Positions 53,201 through 64,000 of a stretch of DNA of 64,000 nt are shown in pieces. Source of the DNA: Rotaria macrura (Eukaryota; Rotifera; Eurotatoria; Philodinida; Philodinidae). How positions within the stretch are numbered: the stretch's first letter is position 1; each line of letters opens with the position of its first letter. The translations under genes were made by a program, and so were the position numbers. The stretch is taken from NCBI GenBank assembly GCA_900239685.1, contig OENT01000041.1, forward strand, positions 62,001 to 126,000, written 5' to 3'. Below the pieces are notes generated by a model. That model had not been told where the DNA came from, did not search any database, and worked only from the letters and a program-made list of their open reading frames with translations.

Positions 53201-54815
53201 TACAAGATTCTTTACAGATTAGCGCTTTCTTGCCTAGCCATCCAAACTTCTGTCTACCGGATTCTTGTCTGATTGACAAGATCTTGTCAATCAGACAAGA
53301 AACTTGCACAGAAGATATTGAACAAGAATCTTGACAGATCTCTCAGCAAAAACAGAATCTGCAAAGAATAGAGACAAGAATATCGGCTTGTGTTGATGTA
53401 CATATATATATATATAATTTAATATACCTATCTCCTTCTCTTCTTGTAGCCTTTTTGGTGGATGTACAACTGTACTACGAAAAAAATTTTCAGCAACGAA
53501 TTTTTGGAAAGATTGTATAAAATATAAATGCACAGTAATTATTCGTTCGACAATTGTTTCAATAAAATAAATAAATTTTTCTTTGTACCAAGGGTTTTTC
53601 ATATGTCGGTGAATTATGCCGATTTTTACTTGCACAACCACCAAGTGAATTTGATCAAAAACATTCTATTCGCTTTTGTTCTGGTAATGGACTTCGACAA
53701 AATCTATGGATGCCATTCGTTGAACGATTCAATATTCAGAATATTTATGAATTCTATGGTGCTACGGAAAGCAATGCTTATTTTTGTAACATTACTTTGT
53801 TTATATTCTATTATTCTTGTCAAGAATCTAAAATATTGACATTGATTTCTTATGTTTTCTTTTATAGTTAACATCGATTCTCATCCTGGTGCTTGTGGTT
53901 TTTTTTCTGTAGCTCTTCCTCATTTACTTGGTTCTGTTCTTGTAAAATTTGATCCTGAAACAATGGAACCATTGCGTGACGAAAAAACAAAAATATGCAT
54001 AAAATGTAAGCCAGGTGAACGTGGATTATTATTAGGTATGATTAAAAAAAGTATATTACATGCATTTGACGGTTATGTTAATAATCCATCGGGAACAACT
54101 CGTAAAATTGTTCAGGATGTTTATAAAAAAGGTGATCAAGCATTCAATACAGGTAAAGATTTGAATTCACACAGATTGAACGTATACGTAAATATTTATT
54201 TTCTTAAATAGGCGATGTTATTTTCGCTGATAAGTATGGATACTTCTATTTTTGTGATCGAACAGGCGATACATATCGATGGAAAAGTGAAAATGTTTCA
54301 ACTATTGAAGTCGAAAATATTCTTATGAATATTCTTAAAAATAACGATATTGCCGTATTTGGAGTTTCGATACCAGGTTTGATATTTAACTTTTCTATTT
54401 AAGAATAGTCATTAATCAAACGAAAACATTGCGTATAGGTTTCGATGGAAAAGCTGGAATGGCTGTCATGATTGCAAGTTCTTCAATATCGGATGATTTG
54501 AATACATTAGTACATGAACTTAAAAAACAAGGATTACCGCCGTATGCTCGGCCTTGTTTTATTCGTTTGACAAATCATATTGAATTGACAGGTTAGATAT
54601 GCATTTACGTTGATGAAGGTATTTACTTTCTTAATTTCGTTTTGTTTTCTTTAAAAGGTACCTTCAAAGTTAAGAAGACAGTTTTTCAAGAAGAAGCATA
54701 TGATCTGAATCGTGTTACCGAGCCAATCTATTATTTAAATCAACAGAAACAAACCTATGAACAATTAACACCAGACATTTATGAATTAATTCTTCAAGAG
54801 AAAATTAAATTTTGA
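50227..54815 (+). CDS. SLC27A: Long-chain fatty acid transport protein / very-long-chain acyl-CoA synthetase
   Basis: Twelve exons: 50227-50460, 50544-50781, 50837-51025, 51087-51156, 52282-52373, 52444-52468, 53450-53534, 53593-53785, 53868-54152, 54212-54376, 54439-54591 and 54658-54815, about 628 aa (human FATP1/4 about 645). It activates long-chain fatty acids to acyl-CoA at the plasma membrane or ER, driving uptake. The N-terminus has a membrane-associated segment ([16 protein letters not shown]). The AMP-binding motif is [20 protein letters not shown]. Further blocks are [79 protein letters not shown] and the FATP signature [17 protein letters not shown]. The C-terminus [11 protein letters not shown]...GTFKVKK completes the fold. 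The exon 3 donor at 51026 (AAAC|GTATAT) was chosen because it restores the frame; it puts His before PVFYIF. Two introns are long (1125 and 981 nt). Closest paralogue class is FATP1/FATP4. Confidence 0.93.
52479..53392. mobile_element. Inverted-repeat element in an SLC27A intron, with a 40-bp palindrome
   Basis: About 65 bp at 52479-52543 match the reverse complement of 53326-53392 (shared CGATATTCTTGTCTCTATTC, then TTGAGA/CTGAGA and ATTCT), with a few substitutions. The motif TTCTTGTC recurs inside. At 53262-53301 there is a perfect 40-bp palindrome centred on AGATCT, its half reading TTCTTGTCTGATTGACAAGA. The element fills nearly the whole 981-nt intron 52469-53449. It has no coding capacity. 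The best reading is a non-autonomous DNA transposon about 0.9 kb long. Confidence 0.7.
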
Positions 54816-55156
54816 AATGATTTTCTTTTATTTTTCTATATTCCGTCCTATATATTTGCTTGTTCTGTTCTGTTTTCGTTTCTCGTGCAATCTATCACGT
54901 GATAATCATCTCTGGATTTTTCTTTTTCATTCTGCTGTAACATTTGAGTAAAACAATGAAACAAATTCTTTTTTTTTTGCAGTACATCTACATGAATCGT
55001 TTGTGAATGGATTTTTTGTTTTGTTTTTTATTAAAATATTCCGACAAGATTCTTATATGGGAATAAGATGAAAAATATTTGTAGAAATTTTCTTCTTGTT
55101 TTGAATTTTTTGATATTATGTAGGATGGTTTGGTATTTTTAGACAACAAGAAACAG
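54816..55156. other. Short spacer between SLC27A stop and STARD7-like start
   Basis: AT-rich 340 bp between two plus-strand genes. It must hold the SLC27A 3' end and the STARD7-like promoter or 5'UTR. The minus frame at 54988-55275 has no support. Confidence 0.45.
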
Positions 55157-56939
55157 ATGTGGATCGAATGGGTTATTCGATGTTCTAAGTCGATTAGTAA
55201 ATGGCCGTTAAGACTTTTTTGTGATGAATGTAAACGACGACGATATATGTTTTCGTTTAGTCCACTTTTATTCATTAATAATCGAAAAATTAGTAGTATT
55301 TCACTGAATAAATATGATTGGAACAGTCATGAAAGAAAATATTATAGAAACAATTATCAAACACGATCGACTTTATTTGCTTCATCAATTATTGGTAGTT
55401 TAACAAGTGCAGCCGTAGTATTTTCCTGGCAAACCGATGGTGTCACCGACGAAGAACTGTAAGTCATAGAAAGTATTTTTATGAGATTAGTTGTCGTCTG
55501 TTGATTCTTATTAACATAAACTAGTATTAACATTTGTGTTTGCCGAATATGTATGCTGTTTTGTTTTTTTGTTTTTGTTGAAAACTTTCAATTCGATTCA
55601 AATATTTTCAAGGAGAGACTATGATAATTCTGTAAATAATCGTTATTGACAAATCTTCGTATGTTCTCTTGCAATAATCATAAATGCATAAGAATATTTG
55701 TTCAGATCTCTCATGTCTAATAGTAATTTGAAAAAGAAAAACTAAAACAGTACTATGAAATCGATTCGTGTTTATTGAGAAATATGTTTTTATTTTACCT
55801 TGATCATGTGTATGATTATTTCAGTGTCAATACTGGTCGGACAATGTAAATAAGATTCTTTGCTGTGTTTTATTAGCTGATTTTATTATTAATTGTTTGT
55901 CTATAATCATTTTCATAATAAGATTTTCGAATTTACTTTCATACAATGAATGAAAAAAAAACATGTCGAGATATTTCTAATATTCAATCTACTAAGAACT
56001 TTTTATTTAGACGACAAGCAAGTTCTGATGACTATTTACTTGATATGAGTAATAGTCGAATTGATGAAATTTTAATCTCACTTGGTTGGGAAAAAATTCT
56101 TCGTAAAGATCATCTATTGCTTTATCGTAAATATGATAAGGAATTACAAGTATATTCATATAAAAGTAGAGATCAAGTTCGTTTTTCAAAATCTATTTTA
56201 TGCTTGTCGTTTTTTTTAAATTTTTCTTCAAGTTTTCGGTACGTTTAACGATATATCTGCGTTAGTTTTTCTTCAAGTACAAGTAAGTTTTTTTTTTGTG
56301 TAGATGAGTTTTGTTTCGATATATGAAAATTTATGTTTTTCAAAGCTCGATCTTGAGTATCGAATGAAATGGGACGATCATGCATTAAGATTATCTATAG
56401 TTGACTCAGATGATGATACCCATAGTGATATCGTTCATTGGATACAAAAATTTCCTTATCCAATGAATAATCGTGATTACGTTTATGTTCGACGTTACTG
56501 TCTTGATACACCACACAATACTACAACACCTAAAATTGTTATCAAATGTCATTCAATTGATCATCCGAATGTATCTAGTGACCAGAAATGTGTACGGGTG
56601 CGTAAATATGAATCATCGATGATTATTCATCCGAAAAATAAACTCGATGAGGTTAGTTAAATGAAAAATCAAATAGAATTAATTATCTGTTATCTATTCT
56701 TGTTCTATCTGTTTCTTGTCATAGAAAGGAATGAAGTTCTTATTAACATATCATGAAGATGCAAAAGCATCAATACCTACATCAACATACTCATATTTAG
56801 CTCAAAGTGGTAATGTTAAATTTAATTTTCGTTGTTATTGAAAGTATGTTTCCCATTTTTTCTTTCAGGAATACCAGATTTTGTTGAAAGATTACATCTG
56901 GCAGCAAAAATACTTCCGAAATGTAAGCCATTTCAATAG
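55157..56939 (+). CDS. STARD7: STARD7-like START-domain lipid transfer protein
   Basis: Clear exons are 55157-55458, 56011-56165, 56233-56282, 56346-56651, 56725-56809 and 56869-56939. STARD7 carries phosphatidylcholine to mitochondria. The N-terminus (MWIEWVIRCSKSISKWPLRL) is basic and suits mitochondrial targeting; it is followed by a hydrophobic segment SSIIGSLTSAAVVFSW and DGVTDEEL, matching the vertebrate layout before the START domain. START-domain blocks are IDEILISLGWEKILRKDHLL, IFGTFNDISALVFLQVQLD, RMKWDDHAL, WIQKFPYPMNNRDYVYVRRY, VRVRKYESSMIIHP, KFLLTYHEDAKASIP and GIPDFVERLHLAAK. The junctions between 55459 and 56010 are unresolved: a small exon near 55613-55632 (ending ...DYDNS) and an upstream extension from 55923 are both possible. 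It ends soon after the last helix, shorter than human. Confidence 0.88.
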
Positions 56940-59710
56940 AGAAACAGGATAGTTTTGATCATAAGACATGTGCTCAAGTTTATCAGAGATTTTATCTATT
57001 CATTATTGAATATTCAATGATAATTCTTTTTAAAAATCGGCAACCATGTTTTATAGTTCTTATCGGAAATTCATCAGTATTTTCTCATGAATGATGATCT
57101 AGTAGTTTGTGGATCAGATAGATACTTGAATTATTAATATGAAATAACATACATGATATTTAATATGTTAATTGCATAGAAATGACTCTAATTTTGTTAC
57201 TCGTTGTCGATTTTCTATTGAATATTTTAGCAAAACAATGTCTCAACATAAATTCACTTCCAAGCTGCCATTTTCTCGATGATATTTCAAGTTAATCTTT
57301 GGAAAATTGAAAACAAAGTTTATATCTGCTTTGTGTCGTTTTTCTAGTAGTACTAGAGCAGATTTGTTTTTTGTAGAAAAATTGTTTACCTCATCATTAG
57401 AAAAGAATGCTTTTTTGTTAACACTTTTGTTTGAGTTTACTCGAATAGTTTATTGTTTTTTTTTTGTTTTCAGATTTGTTTTTTTTTGTTTTTGAAAGGA
57501 GGAGATGAAAACGGAAAGAAATCAGTCAGCATGTATTCTCATACGAATGAATGTCATAAAACATTCTTGTTTGATTGAAATTAGAGCATTGAAAAGAAAA
57601 CATTTTTAAGCAAAAATATCATTCAATATGTCGTTGACATGTTGAATATTAACAAAGTTGGTCGATACGTATTTGTCAACCATTACAAATCAAATGGTGT
57701 GCACAGAATTTCTTTTCTCAAAATCGAGTATTTTAGAGACAGTTGTGTGCAGTATATGTGCTTTTTATTCGTACTACAAATCAATAATCAATCATAACAA
57801 GTAATTATTTATACGAACATAGTTTTAATCATCGAATAATGAAAGGATCACTTACGATATATGCTTCATAGTGAGCATGCACACATTACTTAGTACACTA
57901 TAATAAGGTAACTAACGGGTGGGCCATAAAGAATTACACTACTTTGTTGTTGCTATAACTCAGTGAGTTTCGACGCTATTGGTCACAAGATTGTTCTTAA
58001 AGATTCATCATTAAATTCTCTACAAATCCATGTGTAAAAGATTTTTGTAAACTATAAAACGACTAAGTTTTAAAACGAAGAAAAAAGGTCCAAAAATCTT
58101 CAATTTTCAAGCACAAAAAACGTTTTTCCTGAAAATGTTTTCCACGTTGGGAGCTACAAAAAACCTAAGTCGACCATATTAAAGAGTATTAGATTCTGGA
58201 CAAGATTCATGTCTTTGAAAGTTTTCTTGATAAAAAAATGAGTAAAGAATTCAATATCAATTTTTCGCTTTTTCGAAAAAGCTCAACTTTCATTTCATGT
58301 GGTTGATGCTTGCACGAAAACGCATACCTTTCAGTAAAAAAGCGTTCTTTTTTGGCGATTCTTTTTTTCTTTGAAAGCTAACATACTAGACTACATTTCT
58401 GTACCCTCGTTCGAGTCATGCAAAGGTTTGTTTGCGGTAGGCTTCCGTGAAAATTCAAATTAAGATGTTTTGGGCGAGTTTTCTGAAAATATCTATTTAA
58501 TAGGCGAAGACCACTTTCAAAGAAACTTTTTTCAAGGATATCGGAAAGAGCGTATTTGAAAATATCAGAAAATGTATCTCCTGTAATTTAAGCCTGCGTA
58601 TAAATTGTCGAAACATATTCCAAATATGACTGCATGTTGAGCTTGAAAGTTGAACCATTTTCGCGTCTTTTTTCTTTATTTTAGAACTTAGCCATTTTAT
58701 AGTTTATAAAAACCTTTTACACATGAGTTTGTAGAGAATTGAATGGCGAATCTTTTTAAGAAGAAGTTGAACCAATAGCATTAAAACCGACTGAGTAATA
58801 GCGACAACAAAGTAGTGTAATTCTTTATGGCCCACCCGTTATGTTTGAAAATTATGCTTGCAATGAATCAGTTGATGAAAATCGAACTACAATCAGGTAA
58901 TATCTATATGCACTGATAGTTTGACATCAGAATCAAGAAGAACTATCAATTGCTCGATGGATTGAATATCTACTCTAATGATAAGATTCACATTGAATCG
59001 TGAAACTAGAATGTTTCAAAGCTCATCGCAAGCCAATGACAAGATGCCATGTGTTAAATGACTGTTTGTACAAATGTTGCATGGATCACGAAACTTTTCG
59101 ATATAATTCTTTAACATTTTCTATCAATCTGCATCATTTTGTATACAAAATCTTGTTTCGTCGCGCTCATTTTTGTTTTTGGAATGTTATGTTCGATAAA
59201 CAACTGTCTGAAAAAGTAGCGATTAATTCATTTGAAAACGTTCAACAGAAAACTATCAATGGGTTTTCATAAATCATGAGAAGAATATAATGATTCGATG
59301 GTTCGTTTACTAACATTTGCCAAGTATTGCGTTAGTGTAAATGCATATCATGGAATTGCGCTTACAACTTTGACATGTTGGAAGTAGAAATTTTGTAGAG
59401 ATTATGTTTACTCTTTGTCATCGGTATAACCTTCAATAGTCCACGTAAATAGTTCATATAAGTACATTAATTTCTATCGAAAATTATAGTTCGATGCTTT
59501 CTTTCTTTGGTCTTGTACCTTTAATTGCTCCGGTGAAATATTTATGCTTTTTGTCTCAGTCATTTGTTGACGTATTCATCACCGTTTACTCATGAGTGTG
59601 GCATTGGCATTTTTATATTTTTAATAGAACTCATCTTGTTTTACGCAGTTACCTTTATTCGTTCTTTAATATTCACTTCGAACGATATCTGGCATAATAT
59701 TTCATGTACT
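56940..59710. other. Spacer between STARD7-like and carboxylesterase genes, with a MITE
   Basis: Apart from the 925-bp element at 57915-58839 I see no feature. The frame at 59000-59272 (90 codons) has no known relative. The carboxylesterase promoter should lie in the last few hundred bases. Confidence 0.5.
57915..58839. mobile_element. 925-bp non-autonomous DNA transposon with ~190-bp TIRs and TA duplications
   Basis: The left end begins ACGGGTGGGCCATAAAGAAT and the right end is its reverse complement, with the match continuing (ACACTACTTTGTTG, CTATTGGT, TCTCTACAAA, CATGTGTAAAAG, TTTTAAAAC/CTAAAAT) for about 190 bp at roughly 80-85% identity. Both ends are flanked by TA (57913-57914 and 58840-58841), the target duplication typical of Tc1/mariner-type insertion. 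The interior 58100-58640 has no open frame. It is therefore a MITE-like element mobilised in trans. The first about 37 bp are the best conserved, as expected for transposase-binding ends. Confidence 0.88.
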
Positions 59711-61645
59711 ATGCTTCATATTTGGATATTCTGTGTTTTACTCGTGAAAATAGTCTCTGGTTTAAGTGGTGATCCATATTTATTTGCACATGCATCTGTA
59801 GACTTCCCTATTGTCAATACAACATCTGGCATATTTGCTGGCCTTACTATTAGCGAAACAAATGTTTGGATTGGAATTCCTTATGCAGCATCGCCAGTTG
59901 GAGAATTGCGATGGCAAAAAGCTCAACCATATGTTCTGAACGATAGTCTAAAAGATACGATACGTAATGCAACTCATTATGGTCCATCGTGCTTACAATA
60001 CAAGGGCAGTGAAAGCGTGACTTCAGGCCCATTCGATGAAGATTGTCTCTATCTAAATGTATGGACTCCACGAATGCCACCACTTACATCATCTACCGGC
60101 TATCCAGTCATGTTATGGATTCATGGTGGAGGATTTTTAGAAGGAAGTGCATCACAAGCTATTTATGATGGACTTAGTTGGACGAATGCTGCCATTCACG
60201 AGAATAATCCATTTATCATGGTCAGCATCAACTACAGATTAAATGTGATGGGATTTTTCTCTCAATGGGCTTTGATCGATGATAATAACCAGACGATAGC
60301 GAATCAAGGTATTACTGATCAACGTATGGCCATGCAGTGGATTCAGGATAATATTATAGAATTTGGCGGTGATAGTAATTCAATCACTCTTATGGGTCAA
60401 TCAGCAGGATCTGATTCAATTTGCGTTCATATCGTATCACCATTATCCGTTGGCTTATTTAATGCTGGTATATTAGACAGTGGATCGTGTGATACTTTAT
60501 CTTATATGCATGATAGATCATTTGCCTATTCGACATCAGACGATTTGGCAGTTCTCGTTGGTTGTAATATGAATAGTGTAATAGAACAACTAACTTGTTT
60601 ACGAGCTGTCAATAGTTCTTTACTGATAGACGCGATAGATCAAGTATCTATTCCAACGTCGATGAGGTTACCATTCAGAGATCAGGAAAAAGTTGGTTTC
60701 GTTTTTCCATTTACGATCATATTTGATGGAGTAGAAATACCTGTTCATCCACTGAAAGCTTTTCTATTAGGAACAATAAATCAAGTACCTATATTAACGG
60801 GAGCAAATCACAATGAATTTCTCTTGCGTATCTTGTATGAAAAATATTTCATTGCACCAAATAGCACTGAAGATTATCTTACTCGCATTCTACCGATCAT
60901 GACATATAATGATTCTGATATTCAAGCACTATATACGCCAAATCAATTCAATGGCAATTATTCAGCAGCTTTCGTTGCCTTCTTATCTCAGGAGATTTTT
61001 CTCTGTAGTGCTCGTCGCATGGCTGGGTATATGTCAGAACAATCAGCATATTTTTACACCTACACTCATAGACCAGAGTTTTCTGAGTTAATAACACCAA
61101 ACTTAGTAATGTGGCCCGGTGCATATCATACAGCTGAACTATTTCATCTGTTTCAAACAATAAATACTTCGCTGCACGATAATAATATTTTCGAACTTGA
61201 TGAAATTCATTTAGCTAAAACAATACGTCGGTATTGGACAAATATGATAACGCAAGGTCAGCCCAGTGATGATTTCACTGTCGCATGGCCTCAATATTCT
61301 CCAGACACAGATCTAGTGATGGTACTCGATAATGATATAACCGTCAAGAATTTTACTGAAATGTATTCCAATTGCGATCTCATATCAAATATGCAAACGA
61401 AAGCTTTCGGCGAATATCTTGGCTTAGATGTTAGATGTTCAGAAGGAAACAATTGTTTTATTGTTGACCTAAATACAACTTGGACTTCAACGCTGACCAC
61501 TGGTTCAACTCTAACCATCAGTTCAACTCCAGTCACCTCTTCAATAGATCCTAATAGAACAATACTTGCTAACTATAAACAATATTATTATCAGCTTGGT
61601 TTATTTTGCTTTTTTCTTCTATTTAGTCATGTTCGAACCTATTAA
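59711..61645 (+). CDS. Secreted or surface carboxylesterase/cholinesterase-like enzyme, intronless
   Basis: This is a single 645-codon frame. I start at ATG 59711 because it begins a signal peptide (MLHIWIFCVLLVKIVSGLSG); the open frame extends upstream but without ATG. The fold is the type-B carboxylesterase alpha/beta hydrolase. Landmarks are WIGIPYAASPVGELRW, EDCLYLNVWTP, the oxyanion hole WIHGGGF, and the triad Ser231 in GQSAGS, Glu369 in GANHNEF and His473 in GAYHTAELF. It should hydrolyse carboxyl esters; the substrate is unknown. Many Asn-x-Ser/Thr sites fit secretion. The C-terminus has a Ser/Thr-rich stalk (TTWTSTLTTGSTLTISSTPV) and a hydrophobic tail (LGLFCFFLLFSHV), suggesting a membrane or GPI anchor. 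Lack of introns contrasts with every conserved neighbour and fits retroposition or acquisition by transfer. AATAAA lies at 61659, 13 bp past the stop. Confidence 0.92.
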   Translation: MLHIWIFCVLLVKIVSGLSGDPYLFAHASVDFPIVNTTSGIFAGLTISETNVWIGIPYAASPVGELRWQKAQPYVLNDSLKDTIRNATHYGPSCLQYKGSESVTSGPFDEDCLYLNVWTPRMPPLTSSTGYPVMLWIHGGGFLEGSASQAIYDGLSWTNAAIHENNPFIMVSINYRLNVMGFFSQWALIDDNNQTIANQGITDQRMAMQWIQDNIIEFGGDSNSITLMGQSAGSDSICVHIVSPLSVGLFNAGILDSGSCDTLSYMHDRSFAYSTSDDLAVLVGCNMNSVIEQLTCLRAVNSSLLIDAIDQVSIPTSMRLPFRDQEKVGFVFPFTIIFDGVEIPVHPLKAFLLGTINQVPILTGANHNEFLLRILYEKYFIAPNSTEDYLTRILPIMTYNDSDIQALYTPNQFNGNYSAAFVAFLSQEIFLCSARRMAGYMSEQSAYFYTYTHRPEFSELITPNLVMWPGAYHTAELFHLFQTINTSLHDNNIFELDEIHLAKTIRRYWTNMITQGQPSDDFTVAWPQYSPDTDLVMVLDNDITVKNFTEMYSNCDLISNMQTKAFGEYLGLDVRCSEGNNCFIVDLNTTWTSTLTTGSTLTISSTPVTSSIDPNRTILANYKQYYYQLGLFCFFLLFSHVRTY

Positions 61646-64000
61646 CTACTCTATTTTCAATAAATGATATTTCTATGAACTATTTCAAATCCAAAAACCA
61701 ATTTCAGCTTTCAGAAATTTCTGGTTCTAATCGATTTTGAACCTCACAGTGATACATTTTAATAAATACTAAGAAGTACAACCCATATTCTGATAGATTT
61801 AGTTAACGACTGGAGTTAGTTTATAATTGCAGACAACTGTAGGCTTCTGACGAATATAAAAGTTTTGAATAATAATATTTACTTGATTGACTTACAATAC
61901 AGAAATTCATCCTTGAATAGGCGAAAGAACCATTGGCGTTTGATAGACTCAACAGTTTCGATTTTGTTTTTGTTTTTGTTAAAGAATCATGCTTTCTTAG
62001 TTGACAGAATATAATTTTTTGTGCTTTAGTGAGTTGTTCGATAACCAGTAATGTTGGGTGTAGAATGAATATCTTTTGATATATCAAACCTTATTATAGA
62101 CATGAAAGAGAGTATCAGCAAAAGAACATAAGGATCGAAAAAAGTGACTGGGAAATTTACGGAAGCTATCAAAGAAATTTGACAGAACACTGATTAGTTA
62201 CTATCGATATTGAAGAATGGACGTATTTTATAAGTTCTGGAAATTTACGTACATTAAACCGACCGACGCTGATAAGCGCTATTCTCTATGGTAATTTATT
62301 TTAGTACAATCAAGTTTGCTATCTCTTCTAGACATACGCCAGAATAATTTTCTTTTGATTTACTTCTACCTTGTATTAAGAACATCAAAGTCACTAGTGC
62401 ATGCGAATGAATTAAGCGAAGCCTTTGACACCTAAGCAATGAGTTGTTATAGAAATACGACAACAATCTGTAATTTTCACAAAGAATTATTATACGTGAT
62501 ACGGATTCTTACAAAATCAAGTTTTTCTCATGTTTATGAGAACGACTACGCTTTTTATATGAAAACTATTCTCAAATTCTAGCATCTAAGTCGTAATGCA
62601 TCAATGATAAAAAATCTTTCAAGAGCATTTATTAGAAATACATTGGCTCTAGTTGAACTAAGAGTACAGTAGACTAATTATTAAAAAAATAATGAAGAAC
62701 TACATTGTTCGAGAAGTTATCCGGTGAACAATGATTTCTTCGTCATGATGCTTTTTCAAACCAATAATTATTCGTCGAGTTCAATATTTAGTTCAACTGG
62801 GATCAATACATAGATAGTATGTATAATTTATTGCCGATCACATCACACACATTGTTCTAACTCGGTAACGATTCATTGGATGGACTTAGTTTTCAACGCA
62901 TGGAAGTTGAATAAAATTAATTACATGCAACACAAGAAGGAGAGAATATAAATAATGAATAGAACTGATGTATTTATTCCATGACTAAATTTATTGATAA
63001 GAAAAACTTTCAAGATTTCTGATGAACATCAATATTTTGATGATTTCTGAAAATTCTTAACATTTTAAGCCCTCGTAGTACAATATGAGTACGATACGAC
63101 GTACAACTTGGGTAAAGTTTAGTATTTGTTGAGATTAATTCAAAAGCTTTTATATTTCAATCAAATGCTTGCTTTGAACTCTACAATATGAATTGATGTA
63201 ATGAAATACTAGGATATGGCTTGAACAAAAACATATATCAAATTCACAGAAGCAGTTAATTCGAAAAAAAATTTGAACTGCAAGAAACACACCAAGCGAA
63301 TCGATTCGACTTTTTACCGTTCGTTTCTTGAACTTGCATTGAACCTAATGAGAGAACTATGATCAATTAAGACAAATTACTAGTAGGAACATTGCTCACT
63401 ATACAGAGGCATTGTTCTACTAGACAGCAATGAGAAAACGGGGGAATCTATGTGAAAAAATCATTTTGAACTATTATTGTTTTGTACATATGTAATCTGG
63501 AGATTTACTTTTGAGCGGGTGTTACTGTAAAGTTGCTTTGGATGAAACACATGTCCGCTAGCTGAAGATATTAATGAATAAACTTATTTAGAAACCAAAT
63601 TTAGATAGATGTTTCAGTTTCGACGTCAAAGGATATTTATTCAAGCCTTATAAAATAAGTTTGTTTTGTTTTACATGATGGTACTGAAATGCCAAGCAAG
63701 GAGATCATAATATGAAAGATTTTAGGTTGCCATATTACTAAATTATGAATAAGAATGAAGGTTTTAGAGAATAATACTCAACTAAAAATATCACTCCATC
63801 AAAAAGAGTACTTGTCTCACTAATAATTTGTGGCTGTATTACAATACAGTCTCCGAACACTGTTGAGTTCCTTTTGTAAGAAAAAATATGTTTCTATGAA
63901 CTTAGAATACATGTTATTTGCTATTATATTGCATGATATATCCGTGCTCGATGCTTTCTTTTTGTTAAAAAGTAGGACAAACCATAACAGAAAAGACCAA
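61646..64000. other. Spacer to the window end, no gene recognised
   Basis: After the AATAAA at 61659-61664 the remaining 2.3 kb is AT-rich with many stops on all frames. The minus frame at 61821-62087 has no support. I see no repeat or element here. Confidence 0.5.
61659..61664 (+). promoter_or_regulatory. Polyadenylation signal of the carboxylesterase gene
   Basis: AATAAA 13 bp after the stop codon. Its position gives a very short 3'UTR. Confidence 0.55.

Noticed and set aside
59564..59710. Upstream extension of the carboxylesterase frame
   Set aside because: It has no ATG; the first ATG at 59711 begins a convincing signal peptide.

Overview
The window is eukaryotic nuclear DNA, AT-rich, with many GT-AG introns of roughly 45-70 nt and animal-type genes (MAN1B1, STARD7, Arkadia, FATP, GCLM, PKA-RII, ZNF474/ZC2HC1, GFM1). 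A small metazoan is certain. Compact introns, low-complexity Q/N/H/D-rich proteins, a FLYWCH relic and many short inverted-repeat elements fit a rotifer, probably bdelloid, but that placement is inference. I saw no operon, CRISPR array, rRNA, or tRNA that I could support.

Layout: 1-5589 (+) is the 3' half of a DHX36/YTHDC2-like DEAH helicase. 5895-6479 (-) is a low-complexity unknown protein. 9539-11729 (+) is a four-finger C2HC protein (ZNF474/ZC2HC1-like). 18207-20973 (-) is the type II regulatory subunit of PKA. 26815-28575 (-) is glutamate-cysteine ligase modifier subunit, followed by 28942-31912 (-) ER alpha-1,2-mannosidase and 34081-35108 (-) an aldo/keto reductase. 40601-45276 (+) is mitochondrial EF-G1, 46819-49432 (+) an Arkadia-type RING E3 ligase, 50227-54815 (+) a FATP/SLC27A acyl-CoA synthetase, 55157-56939 (+) a STARD7-like lipid carrier, and 59711-61645 (+) an intronless secreted carboxylesterase-like enzyme. 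Long spacers (11.7-18.2, 21.0-26.8, 35.1-40.6 and 61.6-64 kb) show no recognisable gene.

For most multi-exon genes I reconstructed every exon, and the reading phase closes through all of them. The exceptions are the helicase, which starts outside the window, and the 5' part of STARD7. The genes look like independent housekeeping functions (glutathione synthesis, ER glycan trimming, mitochondrial translation, lipid import and transfer, cAMP signalling), not one pathway.

The most interesting material is non-coding. There are at least five inverted-repeat elements: in the helicase intron (about 3.07-5.0 kb), an array pair flanking a FLYWCH relic (32.96-33.87 kb), a near-palindromic foldback in a GFM1 intron (41.69-42.28 kb), an element with a perfect 40-bp palindrome in an SLC27A intron (52.48-53.39 kb), and a 925-bp element with long terminal repeats and TA duplications (57915-58839). 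Three of the unusually long introns owe much of their length to such elements. The helicase is also notable: its reading frame is intact through 11 exons although motifs V and VI have lost canonical residues.
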